Shown here: positions 23,925 to 32,805 of the stretch, piece by piece | Numbering within the stretch: position 1 is the stretch's first letter | Layout: every line of letters begins with the position of its first letter | Source of the DNA: DATKMK01 sp035541895 | GTDB lineage: Bacteria > Desulfobacterota > Binatia > HRBIN30 > JACQVA1 | Assembly (NCBI GenBank): GCA_035541895.1 | Contig: DATKMK010000096.1 | Location: 1 to 55,270 of the forward strand | Direction of reading: 5' to 3' | DNA length: 55,270 nt | The notes under the pieces: model-generated | Database searches by the model: none | The model's input: the letters and a program-made list of their open reading frames with translations, nothing else | What the model was told of the DNA's origin: nothing | Position numbers and translations under genes: made by a program

Positions 23925-25971
23925 CAGAGCCACTCGACCCGTCGACGGCGGCGCGGCGGTCGAGAGAAGCCGATCGACGGCCGCGCGCGTCACGGCGATG
24001 GAAGAGGCGCTCGCGCAGATGGAGTTGATTCGTGCGGTGGAGGAGCGTCTGCTGGCTCTGTTCTCCGAGGGCAAGCTGTTCGGCACGACGCATACCTGCA
24101 TTGGCCAGGAAACGTGCGCCGTCGGTGTCGTCAGTGCTCTGGATCGGACGCGCGACATCGTGTTCTCGACCCACCGGTGTCACGGACATTTCCTCGTCTA
24201 CTCCGACGATCCCGACCAGTTGATCGGCGAGATCATGGGACGCCAAACCGGCGCGTGCGGCGGCCGGGGCGGCAGCCAACACCTGTGCGTGGAGAACTTC
24301 TATTCCAACGGGGTGCAAGGGGGAATTCTCCCCGTCGCGACCGGCGTGGCGCTCGCGGAGAAAATCAAGACAAGCGGCGCCGTGACGGTCTGTTTTCTCG
24401 GTGACGGCACCCTCGGCGAGGGAGTCGTGTACGAGGCGCTGAACATGGCCGCGCTCTGGCAGGTCCCAATCCTGTTCGTGCTCGAGCACAACTCTTACGC
24501 GCAATCGACGCCGACGGCATTGACGACTGCCGGCGACGTGGCGGCGAGAGCAGAAGCCTTCGGCATTCCCACTGACCGCCGCGCGGCGGACGATCCACTC
24601 GCGCTGAGTATGCACATGCACGAGGTGATCGAGCGCGTCCGGCGGGACGGCGGACCGTTCTTCCAGATCCTCGATACCTATCGCTTGGCCGCCCATAGCA
24701 AGGGAGACGACGACCGGGACGCGCAGGAGATCGAGCGATATCGGCAGCGCGATCCGCTGCTTCGCTTGCGCGCGCAACTGCGTGACCACGAAGCGGCCGC
24801 GATCACGGAACGTGCTCATCGGCGCGTGGATGCCGCAGTCGCGAACGCCGAGCGCGCTCCCCACGCGGTGGTGAATCCCGAGGCGGACGAGCGGCACTTC
24901 GAAGACCGCGCGCCTGCGGTGGACGGGCAGGCGGCGTTCGCTCGGCCGGCTGCGGACGCCCCGGCGTTGGTTGTTCAGAATCTCAACGCAGCACTGCACG
25001 GGGTGATGACGGACTGCGAGGAGGCGTTGCTGATCGGCGAAGACCTCTTGGATCCGTACGGCGGCGCGTTCAAGGTGTCGCGCGGACTGTCGAAACGATT
25101 TGCCGGACGGGTGCTCGCAACACCGATCAGCGAGGCCGGATTCATCGGGCTCGGCACCGGACTCGCGATGCGCGGTTTGCGCCCGATCGTCGAGATCATG
25201 TTCGGCGACTTCTTGAGTCTCGGGGTCGATCAGATCCTGAACCACCTGACCAAGTTCCAGTGGATGTACAACGGCCAGGTCGAAGCGCCAGTCGTGATTC
25301 GCACGCCGGTCGGCGGCGGGCGCGGCTACGGACCGACTCACAGTCAGAGTCTCGAGAAAATGTTTTTGGGCATGCCCGGCTTGGTGGTCGTCGCGCTAAG
25401 TCTGCGTCACGACCCGGGAGAACTGCTGCGCCGCGCCATCATCAGCGATCCGCGTCCAGTCTTGTTCATCGAGCAGAAGGTGCTCTATTCGAAACGACTC
25501 CGCCCGGAGCCGCCGGTCGGGATGGTGTTCGAGCTGCCTGAATCGGAACGGCAGGCGCTCTACCCGACCGGGATCTGGCGTCCCGACGGCGCGCCCGGCG
25601 ATCTGACGATCGTGGCCTATGGCGCGATGGCCGAACTGGTCGAGCAAGCCATCGGCGTCAGCTTCGAGGCCGATGAAGTGTTGGCGGAACTCGTGGTGCC
25701 GGCGCAACTGGCGCCGCTGCGGATCGAACCCATTCTGGCATCGGCCCGCCGGACCGGCCGATTGCTCGTGGTGGAAGAAGGTACCGCACCGTGGGGCTTT
25801 GGCGCGGAGGTTGTCGCGCGGGTGGCGGAAGCGTCGGGCGACCGACCGGTGCGGAGCGCGCGCGTGGCGGCGCATCATCTTCCGATCCCGAATGCGCGAC
25901 CGGCGGAGGAATGCGTACTGCCGAGCGTCGAACGCGTGGTGCGTATGATCAGGGAGCTGGTCCGGTCATGA
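23911..25971 (+). CDS. fused αβ thiamine-pyrophosphate E1 of pyruvate-dehydrogenase type
   Basis: TPP enzyme of the 2-oxoacid dehydrogenase E1 family with the α and β subunits fused. The α half (to ~330) has CIGQETCAVGVVSAL, THRCHGHFLVYS and the TPP/Mg site GDGTLGEGVVYEAL ... LEHNSYAQST. The β half (~350-680) has LLIGEDLLDPYGGAFKVSRG, SEAGFIGLGTGLAMRGLRP and TPVGGGRGYGPTHSQSLE. The likely start is TTG 23911, with AGGAG 7 bases upstream and inside the carrier-protein gene; ATG 23998 is the alternative. E2 follows by ATGA overlap; no E3 is present. The family decarboxylates 2-oxoacids, but related enzymes in naphthyridinomycin/quinocarcin pathways take a two-carbon unit from a ketose phosphate onto a carrier protein. 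The substrate here is unknown. Confidence 0.9.
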   Translation: MRSADRATRPVDGGAAVERSRSTAARVTAMEEALAQMELIRAVEERLLALFSEGKLFGTTHTCIGQETCAVGVVSALDRTRDIVFSTHRCHGHFLVYSDDPDQLIGEIMGRQTGACGGRGGSQHLCVENFYSNGVQGGILPVATGVALAEKIKTSGAVTVCFLGDGTLGEGVVYEALNMAALWQVPILFVLEHNSYAQSTPTALTTAGDVAARAEAFGIPTDRRAADDPLALSMHMHEVIERVRRDGGPFFQILDTYRLAAHSKGDDDRDAQEIERYRQRDPLLRLRAQLRDHEAAAITERAHRRVDAAVANAERAPHAVVNPEADERHFEDRAPAVDGQAAFARPAADAPALVVQNLNAALHGVMTDCEEALLIGEDLLDPYGGAFKVSRGLSKRFAGRVLATPISEAGFIGLGTGLAMRGLRPIVEIMFGDFLSLGVDQILNHLTKFQWMYNGQVEAPVVIRTPVGGGRGYGPTHSQSLEKMFLGMPGLVVVALSLRHDPGELLRRAIISDPRPVLFIEQKVLYSKRLRPEPPVGMVFELPESERQALYPTGIWRPDGAPGDLTIVAYGAMAELVEQAIGVSFEADEVLAELVVPAQLAPLRIEPILASARRTGRLLVVEEGTAPWGFGAEVVARVAEASGDRPVRSARVAAHHLPIPNARPAEECVLPSVERVVRMIRELVRS

Positions 25972-27086
25972 CATCCCACGCGAGTTCTGCGGCAACCGCA
26001 GCGGCCCAGCCGATTTACGTCCCCCGCGAGATCGTCAACGCCGACGATGTGTACGTCGTCAGTTGGTCCGTTCCGGACGGTAGTTGGGTTGAGGCGGGGG
26101 CGGTGGTGTGCGCGGTCGAGACTTCGAAGGCCGTTGTAGACGTCGAGGTGCAAAGCGCCGGCTACCTGTGCCAGCGTGCGGCGGTGGGTGAATCGGTGCC
26201 CGTTGGTGGGATATTGGGATTCGTCTCGGCGCAGCCCGATACGCCATTGCCGGAGGCGATCAAGCCCGTGCGCGACGCGTCGGAGCCCGCGGTGCGGATC
26301 AGCGCGAAGGCGAAACGACTGATTGCGGAAATGGGGCTCGATCCGGCGTTGTTCGCCGGCCGCGGCTTCGTGCGAGAGCAGGACGTATTGGAAGTCGCTG
26401 CCGCGCAACCGGCTGCGGCGACTCCGCGTGAGGATCCTCGCGGGCCCTTTCGGCTCGAACCGCTCGGCGTCGTCCAGCGCCGCGTGGCGCGGGTGATGGA
26501 GCAGAGCGTCGCGAATTTTCCCGCCGCGTTTGTCGAGCGCACGATTGACTTTGCGGCCGTGCGCGCGCGCGCGCAGGCACTGATGGCCGACGCCAAGCTT
26601 CTGGTGACCCCGGTCGACATTCTCGTCGCGGCCGTCGCGCGCGCGGCGAGGGAGTTTCCGCTATTCAACGCGTTTCTGACCCGCGATTACCATACGCATG
26701 TGTTTGACCGTGTGAACGTCGGCCTCGCGATCGACGTCGAGGGCGATCTCTACGTCGCGGTGATGCGAGACGCCGCCGACAAGGCGATCGCGGATCTCGC
26801 CAAGGAGTTGCACACGCTGCAGTACTTGGCGCTGCGCCGCCGGCTCAGCATGGAACAACTCAGCGGCGGCACGATCACGGTGACCGCGATGATCGGCAAC
26901 GGTGTTCACCGCTTTCAGCCGATCCCGTATCCCGAACAGGCGGCCATCGTGTGCCTCGCCGCGGAAGCGGCGGACTCCGCCACGGCAACCTTGGGTTTGG
27001 TCTTCGACCATCGCATCGCCAACGGTAGTCAGGCGGCGATGTTTTTGAGTCGGATCAGCGACGCAATGAGCAATGCCGCACTCTAA
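25968..27086 (+). CDS. lipoyl-bearing dihydrolipoamide acyltransferase (E2)
   Basis: A 372-residue E2 of the 2-oxoacid dehydrogenase family. The lipoyl domain occupies 1-90, with attachment Lys54 in VETSKAVVDV. A peripheral-subunit-binding domain lies at ~109-142 (ISAKAKRLIAEMGLDPALFA). The C-terminal acyltransferase core (~155-372) has RVARVMEQSVANFP, VGLAIDVEGDLYVAVMRDA and the catalytic HRIANG. In that motif the histidine is kept, but the aspartate of the usual HRxxDG is asparagine. Start ATG 25968 overlaps the E1 stop. It would accept the hydroxyethyl/acyl unit from the fused E1 and pass it to a thiol, here plausibly the phosphopantetheine of the neighbouring carrier protein rather than CoA. 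That last step is inference. Confidence 0.9.
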   Translation: MTSHASSAATAAAQPIYVPREIVNADDVYVVSWSVPDGSWVEAGAVVCAVETSKAVVDVEVQSAGYLCQRAAVGESVPVGGILGFVSAQPDTPLPEAIKPVRDASEPAVRISAKAKRLIAEMGLDPALFAGRGFVREQDVLEVAAAQPAAATPREDPRGPFRLEPLGVVQRRVARVMEQSVANFPAAFVERTIDFAAVRARAQALMADAKLLVTPVDILVAAVARAAREFPLFNAFLTRDYHTHVFDRVNVGLAIDVEGDLYVAVMRDAADKAIADLAKELHTLQYLALRRRLSMEQLSGGTITVTAMIGNGVHRFQPIPYPEQAAIVCLAAEAADSATATLGLVFDHRIANGSQAAMFLSRISDAMSNAAL

Positions 27087-27155
27087 CTGCGCGCAACCGC
27101 GGTATCGCGACGGCGGTCCACGGCTGCCGCCGTGAACGAGCGCGCATCCGTGTGT

Positions 27156-28274
27156 ATGACGACCGTGCCACCAGTGATCCATCTCGTGATGCTGAAGGAA
27201 CGCAAGACGCACTTGCCCTTCAGCGGGGCGGAGAACCACCTGTTATGTTTGCTTCCGGCACAGCGAGCGGCTGGGCTCACGGTCGAGTTGGGTATCTTGC
27301 TCCGCAGCGGTGGTCCGGTGATCGAGGAGACCATCGGCAAGTTGCAGCAGATCGGCATCGCGGTGAGCACGTTTCCGTATCAGCCATTGATTGATCGCAA
27401 GTGCCTGGGCGCGCTGCGACGACACCTCGCCGCTCGACGAAGCTACGTGGTCCATACGCATCTCGATCACGCAGACCTGATGGGGAAGGTCGCGGCGCGC
27501 CTCGCCGGCTGCCGCCGGGTGGTCTCGACCGTTCACAACGATGAACCGTATCACTTGCGAAACCCTTGGTTCTTCACGTTGCGAGTATTGGACCGTCTCA
27601 CCGCTCGACACATTGCGATCTCTGAGGCGGTGCGACGACACCTCACCAAGTTGGAACGTGTGCGAGAAGACAAGGTGACCGTTGTGCGCTACGGCATTCA
27701 CCCGCCGTGCGAGGTCGAGAAGCCGCAAGAGGTCCGGGCGCGGCTCGGTCTGCCACAGGACAGGTTCGTGATCGGATTTGTCGGGCGGCTGGTGGAGCAA
27801 AAGAACGTTCCCTTGCTGTTGTCCGCCGTCGCGCGAATTCCAGATTCGGTATGCGTCGTGGTCGGCGGCGGTGCGTTGCGAGCGGAACTCGAGCGACAAG
27901 CAACGCAGCTCGGGATTGATGCGCGCTTTCTCGGTCAACTTCCCAACGCCGAGGCGCTGATGCCGGCCTTCGACGTGTTGTGCTTGCCATCGCGGTGGGA
28001 AGGGTTGGGTCTGGTTCTGCTTGAGGCGATGGTGCGCAAGGTTCCGGTGGTCGGCAGCCGCGCGGGGGCTATCCCCGAGATCCTCGGTGGTGGCGAGTTC
28101 GGGGGACTGTTTGATTCTGGGGATGTCGACGGGTTGGTGGCTGCCATCAATGCCGTACGTTCCGAGGGACCACAACGAGCGGCGCGTGCGTATCAACATG
28201 CGGTGCAGTCGCACACCGTCGATCAAATGGTGATGCGGACGTCCGAAGTGTATCGAAGCGTATCGAGCGGATGA
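27156..28274 (+). CDS. GT4-family glycosyltransferase
   Basis: GT-B glycosyltransferase of 372 residues. The N-terminal domain has HLVMLKERKTHLPFSGAEN and VVHTHLDHADLMGKVAARLA; the donor domain has GFVGRLVEQKNVPLLLSAV, VGGGALRAEL and the SRWEGLGLVLLEAMVRKVPV region with the EX7E glutamates. The start is ATG 27156; a GTG at 27132 would add 8 residues. It overlaps the next glycosyltransferase by ATGA, pointing to consecutive steps of repeat-unit assembly. Confidence 0.9.
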   Translation: MTTVPPVIHLVMLKERKTHLPFSGAENHLLCLLPAQRAAGLTVELGILLRSGGPVIEETIGKLQQIGIAVSTFPYQPLIDRKCLGALRRHLAARRSYVVHTHLDHADLMGKVAARLAGCRRVVSTVHNDEPYHLRNPWFFTLRVLDRLTARHIAISEAVRRHLTKLERVREDKVTVVRYGIHPPCEVEKPQEVRARLGLPQDRFVIGFVGRLVEQKNVPLLLSAVARIPDSVCVVVGGGALRAELERQATQLGIDARFLGQLPNAEALMPAFDVLCLPSRWEGLGLVLLEAMVRKVPVVGSRAGAIPEILGGGEFGGLFDSGDVDGLVAAINAVRSEGPQRAARAYQHAVQSHTVDQMVMRTSEVYRSVSSG

Positions 28275-29428
28275 CCCCAGAGATGAACCTATTGTTCGTC
28301 AACCCGACGTTCCGAAAGTGGGGCGGCGTGGAAGAGGTGCTGGTGCTGCTCTCGGAGCACTTTCGTCGGTTGGGGCATCGCGTCGTACTGGCATCGGAAG
28401 ATACGCGCGACACGCTGCGGGGACGCTTTCACCCGGACGTGGTCCACCATTCCTTGCGGCTGCGGCGCACCAATCCGTGGGTGGCGCTGCGGAACTTCGC
28501 GGGCTTGCTGTCCATCGCGCGCCGGGAGCGCATCGACTTGATCAGCTCGCACCAGACGAAGACCACCGTTCTGTGCACGGCGGTGGGGCGCTTGCTCGGC
28601 ATCCCGGTCGTCCACACGATGCACACGTGGCGAGCTGATTGGCGGGTGCGCTGGCTCGGTTTCATCGGTCGCAATGCGATCGCCAACAGCGACGCCACAC
28701 GCGATCAGTTGGTGCGCGCATTCGGCCTGCGCCCGGAGGCGATCACGCTGATTCGCGACGTGCCGCCGTTGATGTCCGAGCCGAGCGCCGCCGCAGTCTC
28801 ACGCGTGCGCGAGGAGTTCGGCGTATCGCCCGACCAGCCGTTGCTCGTCTGTCTCGGACGCCTAACCGAAGACAAGGGACACATCGTGCTGCTCCGCGCC
28901 ATGCCGGAGATTCGTCGCGAATTCCCGTCCGCGCGGTTGCTGGTCGTCGGAAAGGGACACTTGCGCAGCGCCCTGACTGAGCAGGTCGCGGCGATGCAGC
29001 TCGCGGATTGTGTGACGTTGACCGGCTATCGCGAGGACGCGAACGCGATCTTGGCCGCGGCCACCGTGGCGGTGTTGCCGTCGCTGCGCGAGGCTTATCC
29101 GTTGACCAACATCGAGTGCCTGCGCCTCGGCATCCCACTCGTCAGCACCGCCGTCGATGGAATTCCCGAATTAGTCAAGGATGGCGAGAACGGAGTGTTG
29201 GTGCCACCCGCCAATCCCCCCGCGCTGGCGGAGGCGGTGTGCGGTCTGCTGCGCGATCCGGCCTTGGCGCGGAGATTCGCGGAGGCCGGGCGCGCTCAAA
29301 TCGGCGCCGACTTCTCTCCGATCGTCATGTGTCAGCGTTACGAAGCGTACTTCGCGTCACTCGTGCGTCGCGACGGGCGGCCCGAGCTTGGGCCGGTGCT
29401 GAACCGAGAGAGCCGCAATGTCTCTTGA
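28271..29428 (+). CDS. GT4-family glycosyltransferase
   Basis: A 385-residue GT-B glycosyltransferase. The N-terminal half shows FVNPTFRKWGGVEEVLVLLS and HTMHTWRADWRVRWLG; the C-terminal half shows VCLGRLTEDKGHIVLLRAMP, VVGKGHLRSALTEQ and PLTNIECLRLGIPLVST with the expected glutamate. The ATG overlaps the preceding gene's stop and its own 3' end overlaps the LegB-like gene by 11 bases, so it is embedded in the operon. Probably adds one sugar to the lipid-linked repeat unit; donor unknown. Confidence 0.9.
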   Translation: MTPEMNLLFVNPTFRKWGGVEEVLVLLSEHFRRLGHRVVLASEDTRDTLRGRFHPDVVHHSLRLRRTNPWVALRNFAGLLSIARRERIDLISSHQTKTTVLCTAVGRLLGIPVVHTMHTWRADWRVRWLGFIGRNAIANSDATRDQLVRAFGLRPEAITLIRDVPPLMSEPSAAAVSRVREEFGVSPDQPLLVCLGRLTEDKGHIVLLRAMPEIRREFPSARLLVVGKGHLRSALTEQVAAMQLADCVTLTGYREDANAILAAATVAVLPSLREAYPLTNIECLRLGIPLVSTAVDGIPELVKDGENGVLVPPANPPALAEAVCGLLRDPALARRFAEAGRAQIGADFSPIVMCQRYEAYFASLVRRDGRPELGPVLNRESRNVS

Positions 29429-30407
29429 CGGACGTCGCGTGCTGGTCACCGGCGCCGGTGGCTTCATCGGGAGTCATCTCAGCGACGCGTTAGTGCGAGC
29501 GGGGGCCCGGGTCACCGCGCTGACGCACTATAGCTCACGCGAAGACGACGCCAATCTGGACGCGCTGCCGGCTGAAGTTCGTGCTCAACTCGAAATCGTT
29601 CGCGGCGATATCTTGGATACGCACGCGATACGACGGGTGAGCAAGGGCCGCGACGTCATCTTTCACCTGGCGGCGCAGATCGCCATTCCCTATTCGTATC
29701 AATCGCCGCAAATTTTTCTCGAAACCAACGCCCGGGGCACGATGAACGTCCTCGAAGCGGCGCTGGCCAACGACGTGGCGCGGGTGCTGCACACCTCAAC
29801 CAGTGAGGTATACGGGACGGCACAGTACACGCCGATCGACGAACGGCATCCGCTGCAGGCGCAGTCGCCGTACGCGGCGAGCAAAATCGCCGCCGACAAG
29901 ATCGCCGAGAGTTTCCATCGTAGCTACGATGTCCCGGTGGTGACGGTGCGGCCGTTCAACACCTTCGGCCCACGTCAATCATCGCGCGCGATTGTTCCTA
30001 CGATTCTCGGACAGCTTGCGGGTGGTGCTCCACGGTTGCGCTTGGGCTCGCTCGATCCCGTGCGGGATCTCAACTTCGTCAGCGACACGGTCGCCGGCTT
30101 TGTCCATTTGGCGACCGCCGAGGGCGTTGTCGGAGAAGAGTTCAATCTTGGCTCGGGCGTCGGGGTCAGTGTTGGCGAGCTAGCAGGTCGGGCCATGGCG
30201 GTGGCTGGACGTGAGCTGCCGATCGATTGCGAAACAACCCGACTCCGCCCGACCAAGAGCGAGGTGATGGCGCTCGTGTGCGATAGCGCCCGGGCGCGCG
30301 CAACCGGCTGGCGACCGCGTGTCGACTTGGACGAGGGCCTGCGACTTACGTGGGTGCATATCAGCGCGAATCCGTCCGCCGTGCGAACCGCGGAGTTTCG
30401 CGCGTGA
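29418..30407 (+). CDS. LegB-like NAD-dependent 4,6-dehydratase (extended SDR)
   Basis: Extended short-chain dehydrogenase of 329 residues closely resembling LegB-type nucleotide-HexNAc 4,6-dehydratases, which make a 4-keto-6-deoxy sugar. The nucleotide-binding TGAGGFIGSHL, the AAQIAIPYSYQSP segment, the TSTSEVYGTAQYTPIDE block, the catalytic YAASK and VRPFNTFGPRQSSRAIVPT are hallmark pieces of that family. The next gene is a nucleotidyltransferase and an aminotransferase follows nearby, consistent with synthesis of an amino- or diamino-6-deoxyhexose. No LegI/NeuB-type synthase is in the window, so legionaminate itself is not indicated. Confidence 0.85.
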   Translation: MSLDGRRVLVTGAGGFIGSHLSDALVRAGARVTALTHYSSREDDANLDALPAEVRAQLEIVRGDILDTHAIRRVSKGRDVIFHLAAQIAIPYSYQSPQIFLETNARGTMNVLEAALANDVARVLHTSTSEVYGTAQYTPIDERHPLQAQSPYAASKIAADKIAESFHRSYDVPVVTVRPFNTFGPRQSSRAIVPTILGQLAGGAPRLRLGSLDPVRDLNFVSDTVAGFVHLATAEGVVGEEFNLGSGVGVSVGELAGRAMAVAGRELPIDCETTRLRPTKSEVMALVCDSARARATGWRPRVDLDEGLRLTWVHISANPSAVRTAEFRA

Positions 30408-31153
30408 GCACTTCGGCGGTGCGTTCGTCGGCGGGTGCGCTCGACGTTCCCGTGGTCATTCTGGCTGGGGGCAAGGGGCGTCGCCTCAAGCCGTACTCGA
30501 ACGTCTTCCCGAAGCCGCTGATGCCGGTGGGGGAGCGGCCGATCTTGGAGATCTTGATTCGGCAACTTGCTCGGTGTGGGCTGCGACGCATCTACATCGC
30601 AGTGGGACATCTGTCGCATCTGCTGATCAACTTCTTTGGTGACGGGTCCGAACTCGGTGTCCACATCGAATACGTTCGCGAAGCGCAACCGCTCGGAACC
30701 GCCGGCGCCCTGAGCTTGTTGCGCGATCGCCTCGACTCAACGTTCCTGTTGATGAATGGAGATCTGTTGACGGACTTGGACTACGGGCGGCTGCTCGACG
30801 ACCACGCGCAGCACCGCTCGTGTGCAACGATCGCACTGGCGGAACGGACGGTCGACATTGACTACGGCGTCATCCGAGTCGACGACGAGAAGCGCTTGGT
30901 CGGCTACGACGAGAAGCCGCAGATCAAGTATCTGGTCAGCATGGGCATCTATGCACTCGAGCCGCGGGTGTTGCGGGAGATTGCGCCCGATACGCATCAC
31001 GACTTCCCGAGCTTGGTGTTGCGGCTGCTGGCTGAGCACGAAACGGTACGCGGGTTCATGCACACGGGCTACTGGCTCGATATCGGACGCCCGAGCGACT
31101 ACGAGCTGGCCAATGAGTGGATGCAGGAACAGCCCGAGCGGTTCGATCCGTAA
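30404..31153 (+). CDS. sugar-1-phosphate nucleotidyltransferase
   Basis: A 249-residue NTP-transferase that would activate a sugar phosphate as its NDP-sugar. The signature VVILAGGKGRRLKPYSNVFP with KPLMPVGERP is the nucleotide- and metal-binding N-terminus. LLMNGDLLTDLDYGRLL is the product/Mg region and GYWLDIGRPSDYELANE the C-terminal part. It is short, without a left-handed β-helix. The GTG start at 30404 overlaps the LegB-like stop (GTGA). In Campylobacter-type legionaminate pathways a guanylyltransferase (PtmE) serves LegB; a similar role is likely, but base specificity cannot be read from the sequence. Confidence 0.88.
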   Translation: MSTSAVRSSAGALDVPVVILAGGKGRRLKPYSNVFPKPLMPVGERPILEILIRQLARCGLRRIYIAVGHLSHLLINFFGDGSELGVHIEYVREAQPLGTAGALSLLRDRLDSTFLLMNGDLLTDLDYGRLLDDHAQHRSCATIALAERTVDIDYGVIRVDDEKRLVGYDEKPQIKYLVSMGIYALEPRVLREIAPDTHHDFPSLVLRLLAEHETVRGFMHTGYWLDIGRPSDYELANEWMQEQPERFDP

Positions 31154-31167
31154 CCGGGTTGTCGACG

Positions 31168-32094
31168 ATGCGGGTTCTCATTACGGGGGTGCGCGGGTTC
31201 TGCGGCCGGCATCTGGCGCGGTACGCCCGCAAGCAAGGCGCCAGCGTCGTCGGCATTTCGAGACATACGGTCGCCAACCTTGAGGGTATCGAGAGCGTTG
31301 CGGTCGACGTGCTGGATACGACGGCGGTACGCGAACTGATCGCGTCAGGTTTCGATGTGGTGTTTCATTTGGCATTTGCGGCAACGCCTGCCGATCGTGC
31401 GGGAGACGCCATGATCATGACCGCGATACGCGGTACCGAGCATCTCCTCGATGCGCTTCGCGCACGGCCGACGCGACTGGTGCTGCTCAGCTCCGCGGCG
31501 GTGTACGGTTGGGCGTCCGGACCGGCGCCGCTCACCGAGAGCGTGACGCCGAAGCCGGCGACCCTCTACGGCGCGTTGAAGTTGGTGCAAGAGGCGCTGG
31601 TGAGCAGCTATGCCGCGGCCTTCGGATTGCCGGTACTCACCGTGCGGCCGTTCAACCTCATCGGCCCAGGCGATCGGGGAGCGTACGTTGCCGGCGCGCT
31701 GGCCACGCAAATCGTGGCGCGCGAACGCGGGGAGGCGCGCGGTGCCGTGCGCGCCGGCTATCTGGGAAGTCATCGGGATTTCATCGATGTGCGTGACGCG
31801 GCCCGAGCCTGCTGGCTGCTCGCGCAGCACGGGCAGGAAGGTGCCGTCTACAACGTCTGCTCGGGGCGTGCGACGCCCGTCAGTGATCTTGTCGAGGCGC
31901 TGCGACGCCACGCCGCGGTACCGGTGGAAATCGTGGGCCAAGCTGACCCCGGACCGTTCGACATTCCGTACCACTGCGGCGATCCGTCACGACTGCACCA
32001 GCAAACCGGCTGGGCCCCGAATCTGACGCTGGATCAATCGATGCGCGATCTACTCGACGACCTTCGCCGTGACGATGGCGCGCGGCTCAACTAG
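31168..32094 (+). CDS. NAD(P)-dependent sugar reductase/epimerase (Rmd-like SDR)
   Basis: Extended SDR of 308 residues. It has the nucleotide motif TGVRGFCGRHLARYARKQG, the active-site SSAAVYG and YGALK, and the VRPFNLIGPGDRGAYVAG segment typical of GDP-4-dehydro-6-deoxymannose reductases and related enzymes. It probably reduces or epimerises the 4-keto-6-deoxy sugar made by the LegB-like protein or another NDP-sugar. ATG 31168 is 14 bases after the nucleotidyltransferase stop; the frame extends further upstream but lacks family sequence there. Confidence 0.85.
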   Translation: MRVLITGVRGFCGRHLARYARKQGASVVGISRHTVANLEGIESVAVDVLDTTAVRELIASGFDVVFHLAFAATPADRAGDAMIMTAIRGTEHLLDALRARPTRLVLLSSAAVYGWASGPAPLTESVTPKPATLYGALKLVQEALVSSYAAAFGLPVLTVRPFNLIGPGDRGAYVAGALATQIVARERGEARGAVRAGYLGSHRDFIDVRDAARACWLLAQHGQEGAVYNVCSGRATPVSDLVEALRRHAAVPVEIVGQADPGPFDIPYHCGDPSRLHQQTGWAPNLTLDQSMRDLLDDLRRDDGARLN

Positions 32095-32114
32095 ACCGTC
32101 AAGCGGGAACGCTG

Positions 32115-32780
32115 ATGAACGTGCTGGTGGTGACCGCGCACCACGACGATCTGGAACTGGGCTGTGGCGGAACCGTTGCGCGCCTCGTCGACGGCGGTCA
32201 CCACGTGACCTCGTTGGTGATGACGCACTCGGGTTACCGTGGCCCGGACGGGTTGGAGGTGCGCTCGGCTGAGACGGCGATTCGTGAGGCGCGCCGCGCC
32301 GCTGAGATCCTTGGCTACGATCTGGTGACCTTGAACGCGGACACACTCGACATCGCGGAGAACGATGCCAACGTCTGCGAGATCGTATCGCTCATCAAGC
32401 GCCTTTCGATTGATACCGTCATGATCCATTGGCATGCCGATACCCATCCGCCTCACCAACGAGTTCATCGTATGGCGATCCACGCGGCGCGTCACGTTCC
32501 CCGGATTCTCGGGTTTGCCGTGAATTGGTACCTCGGCGACGCGACGTTTGCGCCCCGGCTGTTCGTTGGAATCACCGAGTCGCAGTGGCAACGAAAGATC
32601 CAGGCGTTGCGCTGTTACGAGGGGGAACTGCGGCGTACCGGCGAGCGCTGGATCGCGCATGTCGAGCACGTTGCTGCGATCTACGGCACGACCATCGGGG
32701 TCGCGCGGGCCGAAGGCTTCGTGCCGTACAAGTTTGTTTGGGACATCGCCAAGGGTGAGTCCAACGCAGCATTTGCGTAA
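32115..32780 (+). CDS. PIG-L/LmbE-family deacetylase
   Basis: A 221-residue zinc-dependent N-deacetylase for N-acetylglucosamine-type sugars. The zinc site starts AHHDDLELGCGGT, the family's AHPDDE in variant form with His for Pro and Leu after the Asp pair; the second metal histidines lie in HADTHPPHQRVHR. Its place between a sugar reductase and an aminotransferase suggests that it exposes an amino group on an NDP-sugar or lipid-linked sugar, which other acyltransferases of this locus could then re-acylate. Confidence 0.88.
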   Translation: MNVLVVTAHHDDLELGCGGTVARLVDGGHHVTSLVMTHSGYRGPDGLEVRSAETAIREARRAAEILGYDLVTLNADTLDIAENDANVCEIVSLIKRLSIDTVMIHWHADTHPPHQRVHRMAIHAARHVPRILGFAVNWYLGDATFAPRLFVGITESQWQRKIQALRCYEGELRRTGERWIAHVEHVAAIYGTTIGVARAEGFVPYKFVWDIAKGESNAAFA

Positions 32781-32805
32781 CTGGGGAAGGACGAGCGGAA
32801 CATCC

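Noticed and set aside
21511..25341. Long minus-strand frames opposite the glycosyltransferase and E1 genes
   Set aside because: They mirror codon bias of well-recognised plus-strand genes and have no family resemblance.
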